A model generated the notes under the pieces. The model searched no databases. It was not told where the DNA came from and saw only the letters and a list, made by a program, of their open reading frames with translations. Below are positions 1 through 10,469 of a stretch of DNA of 64,000 nucleotides, piece after piece (the stretch's first letter is position 1; each line of letters starts with the position of its first letter). The stretch is taken from positions 3,147,250 to 3,211,249 of the forward strand of contig NC_091208.1 of the NCBI RefSeq assembly GCF_040958095.1, read 5' to 3'. The translations under genes and the position numbers were made by a program. Source of the DNA: Procambarus clarkii. Taxonomy: Eukaryota > Arthropoda > Malacostraca > Decapoda > Cambaridae.

Positions 1-85
1 TAACCAGGCACTGCATCACCAACCTCAACAAGGCCCTGAACAACATCAACACCAGCCTCCACACCCTAAGCCACAACATAACCAT
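1..85. repeat. 84-bp minisatellite, end of array
   Basis: One unit of the 84-bp repeat, recognised by aggcactgcatcaccaacc and ccacaccctaagccacaac. It ends at an unclassified insert that starts tgttggatattt. Confidence 0.85.
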
Positions 86-1563
86 TGTTGGATATTTCCA
101 ACATCGAATACCGCATTGTTGTATTCTCATTACTTATTACTAACCATATTAATATTGTAGTAAGTAAAATTAACAACTCGTAGAATTCTCCTGTACTAAT
201 AATTCATCTGTGCATTAGGCTAGAATTCTCACGTCATCTGACGCCAGTATTGCGTCAGATTTCTTTACAGTAAAACACATTATATACAATTTGTGTGAGA
301 ATTAAATACGATTCTCCATAATTAAAGCATTCTGTATGACAACTGATTGCAGACGAATTGTTCTCTAACTAAAGGCCGAATAGAGCTTTAGAATCAAAAC
401 GTTTACCTCGCGATAGAGGTAGCGTCATCAATGAATGCTATGGGGAGACATTAATTCCTCTCCCTTGTATCTTTACTATTCTTAAATAGTTAAATAATAA
501 TATTCCGTTCCTCTAAATAATAAACCCGTCCAGTCTTTAGAGTTTCAAGCGCGAATGCGAGAAATATTAATGTGCATGCCAATAATTTGTGTAATGAACG
601 TCGACTCGGCGTGGGGGGAGGGACGCGACGCCATCGTCAGTCGGTGAGGGAGTCGGTACACGTACACGTGGGGAACCGAAGAGAGGCAGACCTGCGCTTA
701 CCGTACTCACAAAAGACGCCATTGTCCGGCAAATAGGACACTTGTGTCTATCCACAGATGAAAGCCGCCACTGTGAGGCGTGAACGACCTTGCAGATAAT
801 ATCTTCAACTAGTGCTGGTGTTAAATAAGGGACCCCTAGACTTGGTTCCTGACGACACGTGATCAGCCAACTTGAAACGTACAAATCCAGGATAAGCTCA
901 CCTGAATTTAGGATACGTAATTACGGCAATCTTAATACTTACACAGTGCCCACAGTTAAGTACTTTTATTTGATGCATCATTTATAAGTGTATTAATGGC
1001 AGGGTGATTGCACGTCACGCGGCAAGACAACACCTAATAACAGGTGATTAGAATTCTATCTGTAGATATCAATAATCTTGAATATGTATTGAGTAGTTAA
1101 ATCAATTGCTACTGGTAGTCATTTATCTTGCAGCTCGAGAGACGAATTCCTCATGCTGTCTTCTCCATGCTAACCGTGTCATTCGTCGGTGTACCAGACT
1201 TGGAGATTAAGAGGACTGCCAGGGTTATCTAAAGGAATCTATTACCAGCTAAGGCTTATTTCTTTTTATTCATAACTTTGCAATTTGATACATTCAGAAT
1301 GTACAATATAATGTGTGATTTACTGTAACTCATTATTATGCTCATATTCATGTTCTTCTTTGTATGAATAATATTATATTCAACATTAATTATAGGATTA
1401 GATTATTATTAATAGAATTAGTGAACGAACCACACTGATTCCTGGACGTACTGACCTCCAGTAATAACCCCCCAATGTAGGTGTTTGAGGTTTGGTTTTA
1501 ATAATACAGCCCATTAATTATTCTTATGATCATACTTTCTAGTCATATCCATAGTCACTGGTT
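86..1563. other. Unclassified insert in cassette 1
   Basis: Between the end of the 84-bp array (85) and the point where M2 resumes (acaaaggggatat, 1564) lies about 1.5 kb found nowhere else in the window. It begins with an imperfect palindrome (tgttggatatttccaaca, 86-103), which resembles the terminus of an LTR. I found no matching right end and no target duplication, and part of M2 is missing. A 105-codon frame on the minus strand (567-884) has a CPIC motif but no recognisable domain. Most of the insert is AT-rich apart from 600-740. Confidence 0.45.
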
Positions 1564-2119
1564 TACAAAGGGGATATGAATAGGGTATTCATAGTATCAA
1601 CACCAAATTTCTGGTGGAATAAAACATAAACAATTGTGAACGTGAAAGTTACCCATGAAGGTGGTATAGAAAACCACGAAAAGACGACCGTCTTAGTGTG
1701 GAAGGAAAAGCAGAGTAATATTGTTTATTACTTGTCAAATACCATTTTTTTATAAAACAAAATTTTTTTAAATAACATTTAATTATTAATATAAAAGTAA
1801 AACAAAGCCTCGAAAAATCTTATTTATTTGTAAAAAATTTAAAAATGTTAACACAAAACTCTACTCTCTTAATATTACCTAAAAAAAATATTATTATTAT
1901 AAAAGAAACTTCAACGTATTACAGTATTACTAATTTAAACTTAAAATTTTGAGTGTACATAGGAAAAAAAATTGTATTTACAGTCATAGTAAGTAGGCAT
2001 CACTTAACTACTGTGTACTACAGGTGTTTGCGTTGTATAATACTTACTGAGTACCGTGTTTTAAGGCCAGTGGTTGTCACAGAAACTCGGGTTTCAACAG
2101 GTTGTTGTTGTTGTTAGTG

Positions 2120-2909
2120 TTTTGATCAGGCGGCCACAGAACACTAAGCCTTGAACCAACAGGTGGCCACAGATCACTAAACATAGTGCCAACAGGTGGG
2201 CCACATAGCACTAAAATTAGAGCCAACAGGTAGCCACATAGTGCTAAGCTTAGAGCCAGCAGGGAACCACATAGCACTAAGCTTAGAGCCAGCAGGTGGC
2301 CACATAGTGCTAAGCTTTAAGCCAGCAGGTGGCCACATAGCGCTAAGATTAGAGCCAGCAGGTGGCCACATAACGCTAAGCTTTGAGCCAGCAGGTGGCC
2401 ACATAGCGCTAAGATTAGAGCCAGCAGGTGGCCACATAACGCTAAGCTTTGAGCCAGCAGGTGGCCACAGCGCTAAGCTTTGAGCCAGCAGGTGGCCACA
2501 TAGAGCTAAGATTAGAGCCAGCAGGTGGCCACATAGCGATAAGCTTTGAGCCAGCAGGTGGATACATAGCACTAAGATTGGAGCCAGCAGGTGGCCACAT
2601 AGCACTAAGATTGGAGCCATCAGGTGGCCATAGAGCAGTAAACATTGAGCCAGCAGGTGGCTACATAGCGCTAAGCTCAGAGCTAGCAGGTAGTCACATA
2701 GCGCTAAGATTAGAACCAGCAGGTGGCCACATAGCTCTAAGCTTTGAGCCATCAGGTAGCCACATAGCGCTAAGCATAGTGTCAGCAGGTGGCCATATAG
2801 CGCTAAGCTTTGAGCCAGCAGGTAGCCACATAGCGCTAAGCTTTGAGCCAGCAGGTAGCCACAGAGCAGTAAAAATAGAACCAGCAGGTGGCCACAGATC
2901 AATAACATA
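2120..2909. repeat. 33-bp minisatellite, GGCCAC type, ~24 units
   Basis: The unit is built on gccagcaggtggccacatag plus 13 bases (cgctaagattaga or cgctaagctttga). The two versions often alternate, giving a local 66-bp higher-order period. The array is interrupted on its right by a MITE whose target duplication lies inside a repeat unit. Confidence 0.92.
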
Positions 2910-2922
2910 AGAGACAACAGAT

Positions 2923-3282
2923 CAACCCGTCCTCTTAAAAATAACGTCACTTTTGGCGCGTATGCGCACTATGGCCAAATTTGGACGTAATTTGAAATGA
3001 AATCGACTCACAAAAGTGACGTACTGTTCCGTTTTCTGTTTGAGTCGTCCGGCCCTCCTCGGACAGGTTAGAAGAGGAACTTTCAATTTACGTTTCTCAT
3101 AACGTTTTGAAACCTTATGAGAATTTCCTGCCCACCTAACCTATCAGAGGTCCCTTAACTTACTGTTGTTGAAAAAAAAATCCCAAATTTATTTCCAATT
3201 TATTTTAATTTTCAAATTACGTCCATATTCGGCCATACGGGCAAACGGCCAAAAGCGACGATCTTTTTAAGAGGACAGGTTG
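2923..3282. mobile_element. 360-bp MITE with long terminal inverted repeats
   Basis: The left end reads caacccgtcctcttaaaaa and the right end, reverse complemented, reads caacctgtcctcttaaaaag. The inverted similarity continues for about 75 bp, including gacgtaatttgaaa on both sides. The element is flanked by aacagat at 2916-2922 and again at 3283-3289, a 7-bp target duplication inside a 33-bp repeat unit. It has no transposase, so it is a non-autonomous cut-and-paste element. Superfamily is uncertain: hAT would normally give 8 bp, and an 8-bp reading would need one mismatch. Confidence 0.9.
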
Positions 3283-3289
3283 AACAGAT

Positions 3290-3520
3290 GGCCACAGAGC
3301 ACTAAGCCTAGAGCCAGCAGGTGGCCACAGAGCACTAAGCCTAGAGCCAATAGGTGGCCACAGATCAGTACATAGAGCCAACAGATGGCCACAGAGCACT
3401 AAGCCTAGAGCCAGCAGGTGGCCACAGAGCACTAAGCCTCGAACCAGCGGTGGCCGCAGAGCGCTAAGCCAGCTGGTGGTAACAGTCCAGTCCACTTAAC
3501 CTAGAGCTAACAGGTAGCCA
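3290..3520. repeat. 33-bp minisatellite, GGCCAC type, ~7 units
   Basis: Continuation of the preceding array on the far side of the MITE, with cagagcactaagcctagagc-type units. It decays into the M6 sequence (ggagagaacatc). Confidence 0.9.
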
Positions 3521-3743
3521 TAATAGGAGAGAACATCTTAAAATGCAGTGGAACATCACATTAATATTATATCATTACTGAGATTCTCATATCACGGAGA
3601 CTCAGTGTAATAAAGGCACCTTAACATCATCTTATGTATATGCTGATATAATGATACCAACAACTGGCTACATAGCTCAAAGTAAATTGCCAGCAGGTTG
3701 CCACAGATCTGTAATTCTGCTCTGTTACAGTCTCGCAGAGCAG

Positions 3744-4020
3744 TCTCCGTGGGGTAGTGTTAAGACGCTCGCCTGGCGTTCCGCGAGCGCTTTATCCTGG
3801 GTTCGTATCCTGGCCGGGGAGGCTTTACTGTGCACAAATCCTTAACTGTGGCCTCTGTTTAACTCAACAATAACATGGATACTTGGTTGTAAAAGCGATT
3901 CTTTGCGGGGGTCGTATTCCAGGGAACAAAGGATTAAGGACTTGCCCGAAACGCTACGCGTACTAGTGGCTGTACAAGTATGTAACAACTCTTGTATAAT
4001 GTAAATGTATAAATAAAAAA
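3744..4020 (+). mobile_element. tRNA-derived SINE-2
   Basis: The tRNA-like head runs from tctccgtggggtagtgttaa, with cgcctggcgttccgcgagcg in the anticodon arm and the B box gggttcgtatcc. The body contains tgcccgaaacgctacgcgta and the 3' end is tgtataaataaaaaaa. No LINE partner is visible in the window. No target duplication was found. The flanking 33-bp array and M6 are partly duplicated around it. Confidence 0.85.
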
Positions 4021-4175
4021 ATCTAGAGCCATCAGGTGGCCACAGAGCACTAAGCCTTAAGCCATCAGGTGGCCACAGAGCACTAAGCCTTAAGCCATCA
4101 GGTGGCCACAGAGCACTAAGCCTAAAGCCATCAGGAGGGGACAGTGCACTTAACTTAGAGCCAACAGGTAGCCAC
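4021..4175. repeat. 33-bp minisatellite, GGCCAC type, ~4.5 units
   Basis: Follows a SINE tail and joins M6 (gggagtgtaacagc). Sequence 3540-3640 also carries M6, so part of the cassette is duplicated around the SINE. Confidence 0.88.
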
Positions 4176-4252
4176 AACGGGAGTGTAACAGCTTAAAAAT
4201 ATAGTGCCACATTACACTAATATTATATTAATTACTCAGGTTCTCATACGAC

Positions 4253-4499
4253 CTGTTGGGGGACCGGTCGGCCGAGCGGACAGCACACTGGACTTGTGAT
4301 CCTGTAGTCCTGGGTTTGATCCCAGGCGCTGGCGAGAAACAATGGGCAGAGTTTCTTTCACCCTATGCCCTTGTTAACTAGCAGTAAAATAGGTACCTGG
4401 GTGTTAGTCAGCTGTCACGGGCTGCTTCCTGGGGATGGAGGCCTGGTCGAGGACCGGGCCGCGGCGACACTAAAAGCCCCGAAATCATCTCAAGATAAC
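4253..4499 (+). mobile_element. tRNA-derived SINE-1
   Basis: A tRNA-like head has an A-box region (ggtcggccgagcggacagc), a loop reading cttgtgatc (a His-like GTG anticodon) and a B box (gggtttgatccc). A conserved ~100-bp body (gaaacaatgggcagagtttc, gtacctgggtgttagtcagc) and a tail (gaggcctggtcgaggaccgg, cccgaaatcatctcaagata) follow. Flanks ctcatacgac (4243-4252) and ctcatatgac (4500-4509) make a 10-bp target duplication with one mismatch, in M6. The tail matches the 3' end of the L2-like LINE at 46.1 kb, the probable source of its retrotransposition machinery. Confidence 0.92.
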
Positions 4500-5390
4500 C
4501 TCATATGACAGGGACTCAGTGTAATAAAGGCACCTTAACATTAACTTATGTAAATGCAGATTTAATGTTTTCTCAACTACATTGATAGCTTTTGTTTGAT
4601 GGGGAGAAAATGCAAAAGTTTGTAGAGAAAAGGGAAGAGAGGGAGAGGGAAGGGAAAGGAGAAGATGAAGGGAAAAGGGATAATGATTTGAGCTGCTACA
4701 GACAGGAGCTTTCAGCAAAGTATTCTCTTTACATTTACTTGAAACTTTGTTTCGTGAGAATGTATACATTTTTACAGCGATGTATAATTTTATACAATGT
4801 AACAGTTTTTGGCACTGGATAATTTTTTTTAACCGTTTATGCCTCCAAAATCTAGAAAATAGTTATTATTTTAAGAAACTTGCGTTAGATCTAGACTTAG
4901 AGAGCTTAGGGAAGATGTCTAGGGCAAAGATCAAAGGCACAATTTAAAGCTTTAGGGTAATAATATTAATTTTTTCCCTTCATTGGAGGCATAACAAATT
5001 TGAAAACAACACACAATCAGCTACTCTTCCTAAGGCTTCCCAATCGTCAAGAAACTGTCGTCCTACAGTGTCATTAAACCTAACCTACCAGAGGACCCAT
5101 AACAGAAAACCGGACATTAGGTCACTTAAGCGAGCCGCTTACACTTTCTAGTACGACTACTTTTGGCCTTAGGTAGACTATACGTCAAAATGCGACGTTC
5201 TATTAGAAAGACGGCTTTACACACTACCCAGGGGAAATGGCTGTAATGTTACAGTGTATTATGTAATGAGGTTGGTGTCAGGCTCTGTATTTTAATGAAT
5301 TATTTCCGTTAAACACGACGGTGTAAAGTAGAACAACTTCACAGTACTCAGTGACACATTTAGGGTCACGTGACCAAGTACTGACAGTTA
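4500..5390. repeat. Unique cassette module M6, long form
   Basis: About 900 bp without a gene. It holds ttgatggggagaaaatgcaa, a purine-rich run (gaagagagggagag, 4630-4680), catgcctcc-type and gaggcataacaaatttgaaa segments, then ctaacctaccagaggaccc and taatgaggttggtgtcaggc. Copies lie at 30865-31830 and 60410-61970; the short form at 8400-9020 and 12670-13275 stops at the gaggcataac part. Confidence 0.75.
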
Positions 5391-5395
5391 GAGGA

Positions 5396-5487
5396 AACCA
5401 GTGATGTCATGCACTAAGCAGGACCCCAGTGACGTCATGTATTAAGCAAGACCCCGGTGACGTCATGCACTAAGCAGGACCTCTCGT
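5396..5487. repeat. 28-bp CRE-containing repeat, 3 units
   Basis: Three units of the form ccccagtgacgtcatgcact plus aagcagga. The first has tgatgtca, the other two the perfect palindrome TGACGTCA, the consensus CREB/ATF site. Confidence 0.85.
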
Positions 5488-5734
5488 AAATGTGAGGACT
5501 CTGACATGCGAATTGATTCACTTTTTTTTGCAGTGATCATTGTAAGGCACTGTTAAAAACCTATTAGGCGGTGAATGGCGTAAATGTGTGAACATCAGTC
5601 AGGTGGAGGAGGGGTGATGTATCCATGACAACGGCGTCGTATCTTCCCTTTAACCGGTATTTAAATACAACATAACAAGTGAATGAGAATGAAATGTCCA
5701 AAATCTGAACAATGTTGCAGCATAACAAGTAGGA

Positions 5735-5965
5735 AGACGTGTTGGAACATCATCATGCTTCTAAACTCAATGATAAACTATTAGGATGTCTTGCAACATC
5801 ATCTCTCGTCAAGGTTCTAAACTCTATGACCAAGTATTAGAATATGTTGCAACATCATTATGCTTCAAAACTCTATGACCAAGTATTAGAATATGTTGCC
5901 ACATCATCAATTTTCTAAACTCTATGACCCAAATATTAGGATATGTTGCAACATCATCATGCTTC
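5735..5965. repeat. ~50-bp repeat, gttgcaacatcatc type, ~4.5 units
   Basis: Units of about 49-50 bp contain gttgcaacatcatcatgctt and ctctatgacccaagtatta. Found between the CRE array and M7. Confidence 0.85.
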
Positions 5966-6165
5966 TAAACTCATATTTTAGTTTAGAAAAGTATTTCATT
6001 ATAAATATTGAATTCCATGAGTCTTGACATGGGATTGAGCGCATGGGCATGTTGACAATTTCTTTTGGAAAATCTGCCTTGCTCGTGTTGATATCAATTA
6101 TATTTACATGTGTTTGGATATCACGCATAATGACGTTGTCCGGATCTTCCACTTTCAAGCTGTTT

Positions 6166-6374
6166 ATTGTTATAACCATAACCAGGCACTGCATCACCAA
6201 CCTCCACAAAGCCCTAAACAACATCATCAACAGCCTCCACACCCTCAGCTACAACATAACCATAACCAGGCAGTGCATCACCAACCTCAACAAGGCCCTG
6301 AACAACATCAACACCAGCCTCCACACCCTCAGCCACAACATAACCATAACCAGGCACTGCATCCAATTGCAGGA
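6166..6374. repeat. 84-bp minisatellite, ~2.4 units
   Basis: The start of gcactgc recurs at 6186, 6270 and 6354, giving an exact 84-bp period. Because 84 is a multiple of three and the unit lacks stops in several frames, both strands show long open frames that are artefacts of the repeat. Confidence 0.9.
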
Positions 6375-7144
6375 TAAGGATTAGGGACTGGACGGGGGGG
6401 AGGAAGGAATGGTGCCCATTAGCTAAGTGATCCCCACTTACTGACGACTGTGACAATGGCGTAAGAATACGGAACACAAAGGGGATATTAATAGGGTATT
6501 CAAAGTATCAACACAAAATTTCCGTAGGAATAAAACAAAAAATTGTGAACATAAAAGTTACCCATGAAGGTCGGTATAGAAAACAACGAAAACACGACCG
6601 ACTCAGAGTAGGAGGAAAAAAAAATTATTAATATTAATTACTTCTCAAATACAATTAGTTTATATCATATAATTTTTTTGTAATTACAAGATTATTTATT
6701 TATATAAAATTCAAATAATTTTTTTTCGTGTTATTAAAAGATTAAGAAAATTTACCACAAAACTCTTTGGAATTTATATTAGTAAAATTTTTTATATTTA
6801 TATAATTGAATTTATATAATTGAATTGAAATTATATAATTTATATAATTTATATGATTATCATATGATATGATAATCGAACTTTATATCCTTAAAATTTG
6901 AGAGTATACATAAGACAAATTTCACCCTTTAGTTATCAATAAGTAGGTATCACTTAAGTCCTGTGTAATACAGTTGTTAGTGTGTATAATAGTGTAGTAT
7001 AACACTTACTGTATATTCGTTCTAAGGCCAGTGGTAATCGCAGAAACTCGTGTTTCAATAGGTTGTTGTTGGTGTTTTGTCACTCTGTTGTTTGGTCAGG
7101 TGGCCACATAGCAGTAAGCCTTGAGCCAGCAGGTGATCACAGTG

Positions 7145-7405
7145 TACTTAATCCCAGTGACGTCATGCACTGAGCAGGACCCCAGTGACGTCATGCAATA
7201 AGCAGGACCCAGTGACGTCATGCAATAAGCAGGACCCAGTGACGTCATGCAATAAGCAGGACCCAGTGACGTCATGCAATAAGCAGGACCCCAGTGACGT
7301 CATGCATTAAGCAGGACCCCAGTGACGTCATGCACTAAGCAGGACCCCAGTGACGGCATGCACTAAACAGGATCCTAGTGACGTCATGCACTAAGCAGGA
7401 CCCCT
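7145..7405. repeat. 28-bp CRE-containing repeat, ~9 units
   Basis: Nine units, most with intact TGACGTCA; one reads tgacggca. The array runs from the last 33-bp unit to the shared tail ccctcatgaatgtgagg. Confidence 0.88.
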
Positions 7406-7461
7406 CATGAATGTGAGGACTCTGACATGAGAATGGACTCACTGCTCTGTTCAGTGATCAT

Positions 7462-7574
7462 AAAACGGAACAGAACGTCACTTCTGTGAGTCGATTTCAT
7501 TTCAAATTACGTCCAAATTTGGCCATAGCGCGCATACGAGCCAAAAGTGACGTTATTTTTAAGAGGACGGGTTG
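7462..7574. mobile_element. Truncated end of the same MITE
   Basis: This is the reverse complement of the left ~112 bp of the MITE at 2923, ending in gaggacgggttg. It replaces about 14 bp of cassette sequence (tgtaaggcactgtt) between gtgatcat and aaacacctgc. The other end is missing, so this is a deletion remnant. Confidence 0.88.
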
Positions 7575-9304
7575 ACAAACACCTGCTTTCTGGTTGTTTC
7601 TTCAATTCAATAGCAATATTTCTGCACTCACTGTGTTGATGCAGTGTGTACTGCATCTGCAAACACTGCATCCAGTTACAAGATAAGGATTTGGGTGGGT
7701 TGATGGGGGGGGGGGGGATGGAAGGAAGGAATGGTGCCCAGTAGCTAAGTGATCCCCACTTACTGACGACTGTGACTGTGGCCTAAGAATACGGTACACA
7801 AAGGGAATATTAATAAGTTATTCAAAATATCAAGACAATTTCTGTTAGAATGAAACATAATAAAATTCAATATAACAAATACCCATTAAATCGGTATAGA
7901 AAACCTCGACCATATGTGTGCAGGATATTAATAATTATTACTTCTTAAATAAAATTAATTAGTGAGTAAAAAACATTTTAACATTAAAATTTTAAAGTAA
8001 TATAAAATTAAAACAAATTTATAACTATTTTTCACACTTTTTAGGCACATTTATAAATTTTAACATACAATTTTACTATATTTATTTTCTTGAAATTTTC
8101 TTTATTCATATAAACTGAAACTTTAAACAATTATATTAATTCAAAATAGTTATTAAAATTTTGAATAGACATAGACACCATGAAACTTTGCTATTAGCAT
8201 AGGGCTGGGATCATATAGCTACTGTGTAATACGGTGGTCGTCGCGTTTGTAAGTGTTGGGGACATTTAGCTACTGTGTACCCTGTTCTGAGGCCAGAAGT
8301 TGTCAAAGAATTGAACGATTCAACAGGAGATTTTTAATGTTAGTGTTACGGTCAGGTGGCCACAGAGCAGTAAGCCTAGAGCCAGCAGGTGGCCACAAGG
8401 GAAGAGAACAGCCTAGGAATATAGTGCCAAATTACACTATTGCACTTATATTAATTACTCAGATTCGTCATTTAACGGAGACTCAGTGTAATAAGGGCAC
8501 CCTAACATCACATATAAATGCGGATTTAATGTTTTCCCAACTATATTGACAGCTCTTGTTTGATGGGGAGAAAATGCAAAGGTATGTATAGAAGAGAGGG
8601 AGAGAGGAATAGAGGGATAGAGGAAGAGAGGGTGAGAGGGAGGGAAAGAAGGAGAAAATGAAGGGAAAAGGGATAATGATTCGGACTGCTACAGATAAAG
8701 GCTTTCAGCAATGTCTTTTACATTTCCTTCTCTTTACATTTACCTAAATTTTTGTTTTGTGACATTGTAAACATATTTACAGCAATGTTTAAATTTATAC
8801 AATGAAAGAGTGTTTGGCCCTGGATAATATAAACTTATTTTAATTGCTTATGCTTCCAGAATGTAGAAAATGGTTATTATTTTTTAGAAACTTGCCTTAG
8901 AGAGTTTGGGGAAGATGTCTAGGGCAAAGGTCAAGAAAACAATATAAAGCTTTAAGGTAATAATATCAATTTTTTGCCTACATTGGAGGCATAACAAATT
9001 TGAAAAGAGTACATACTCAGGAAGTGTGTATTCTGAGTGTGTACGGACGCCTGACAAATGGGTGTACAGCGCTTCTTTAGATTCCTTTTTTAGTTTAGAA
9101 TATAGTTTAGAAACATATTTCATTATAAATTTTGAATTCCCTGAGTCTGGCCCCGGGGCTGAGTGCATAGGAATGTTATCTACTTCTCTTGCAAAATCTG
9201 AGTCACTCGTGTTGATATCAATTATATTTACAGGGGTTTGGATATCACGCATAAAGAAGTTGTCCGGATCTTCCACTTTCATGTTTATATTGTAGTGCTT
9301 ATTG

Positions 9305-9840
9305 TTATAACCATAACCAGGCACTGCATCACCAACCTCAACAAGGCCCTGAACAACATCAACACCAGCCTCCACACCCTCAGCCACAACATAACCATAA
9401 CCAGGCACTGCATCACCAACCTCAACAAGGCCCTGAACAACATCAACACCGGCCTCCACACCCTCAGCCACAACATAACCATAACCAGGCACTGCATCAC
9501 CAACCTCAACAAGTCCCTGAACAACATCAACACCAGCCCCCACACCCTCAGCCACAACATAACCATAACCAGGCACTGCATCACCAACCTCAACAAGGCC
9601 CTGAACAACATTAATTAACACCAGCCTCCACACCCTCAGCCACAACATAACCATAACCAGACACTGCATCACCAATCTCAACAAGGCCCTGAACAACATC
9701 AACACCGGCCTCCACACCCTCAGCCACAACATAACCATAACCAGGCACTGCATCACCAACCGCAACAAGGCCCTGAACAACATCTACACCGGCCTCCACA
9801 CATTCAGCCTCAACATAACCATAACCGGACATTACATCCA
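9305..9840. repeat. 84-bp minisatellite, ~6.3 units
   Basis: Units recur at exactly 84 bp (gcactgc at 9321 and 9405). A 4-bp insertion (ttaa) near 9612 shifts the apparent reading frames mid-array. The last unit is diverged and joins the M2 flank at ggataagg-like sequence. Confidence 0.92.
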
Positions 9841-10469
9841 TTTGTTGGGTAAGGATTTGGGATTGGACGGGGGAGAGAGTGGGGATTGGAATGATGCCCA
9901 ATAGCTAAGTGATCCCCACTTACTGACGACTGTGACAGTGGCCTAAGAATACGGTACACAGAGGGGATATTAATAGGTATTCAAAGTATCAACAGAAAAT
10001 TTCTGGTGGAATAAAACATAAAAAATCCTTAACATGAAAGTTTCCCATGAGGGTGGTATAGAAAACAACGAAAAGACGACCAACTCAGAGTAGGAGGAAA
10101 AGAAAGATAGTAACATTTATTACTTCTTGAATACAATTTGTTTTTGATACTTAAATTTTTTAAAAGGCGATTTTATTTAGTATTAAAATGTTAAAAGCAT
10201 TTTTAATTTTTTTTTAAAGTTTTCTAAAGTTAACATAAAATTTTGCAGTGTTTATATTACTCCAAAAAGAAATATTTATATATTAGTCACTTATTTTTAT
10301 TTGTTTAACAAAATGCTTCACCGACAAAATTTTGAGTATTTATTTATAAGCAAGGTAATATCTACAGCAAATAGGCAATACCTAACAACTTTGTACTACA
10401 GTTGTTAGCGTGTTGTGTAACATTTACTGTGTACCGTCCAGTGGTAGTCGCAGAAACTCGTGTTTCAAC

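Larger units (their letters stand above)
1..6165. repeat. Macrosatellite cassette 1 (with insertions)
   Basis: This is the first copy of the modular cassette. It runs from the end of an 84-bp array (1-85), then an insert, the M2 flank resuming at 1564, AT-rich DNA (1710-2000), the M4 flank (2000-2115), 33-bp arrays (2120-4175), the unique M6 module (4180-5390), a short CRE array (5396-5487), ~50-bp repeats (5735-5965) and the M7 module (5966-6165). Every module recurs in the same order elsewhere in the window. A MITE and two SINEs have landed inside it. No host gene is visible. Confidence 0.8.
6166..9300. repeat. Macrosatellite cassette 2
   Basis: The second cassette copy begins with an 84-bp array. 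It passes through M2 (6375-6610), AT-rich DNA (6610-6920), M4, one 33-bp unit and a CRE array. It then takes a short path (7575-7690) back to a second M2 (7690-7920), AT-rich spacer, M4 (8200-8345), two 33-bp units, M6 (8400-9020) and M7 (9020-9300). The M2-M3-M4-M5 half-unit therefore occurs twice here, so a half-unit seems to be the basic amplifying block. No coding region is supported. Confidence 0.78.

Noticed and set aside
567-884. 105-codon minus-strand frame with CPIC
   Set aside because: One short zinc-like motif without a partner cluster, no homologous copy in the window and no start or splice support.
4259-4335. Functional tRNA-His gene
   Set aside because: The tRNA-like head is followed by a conserved body and LINE-like tail, has mispaired stems, is flanked by a target duplication and recurs at 23.6 kb, so it is a SINE head. 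The same holds for the heads at 3744 and 60639.
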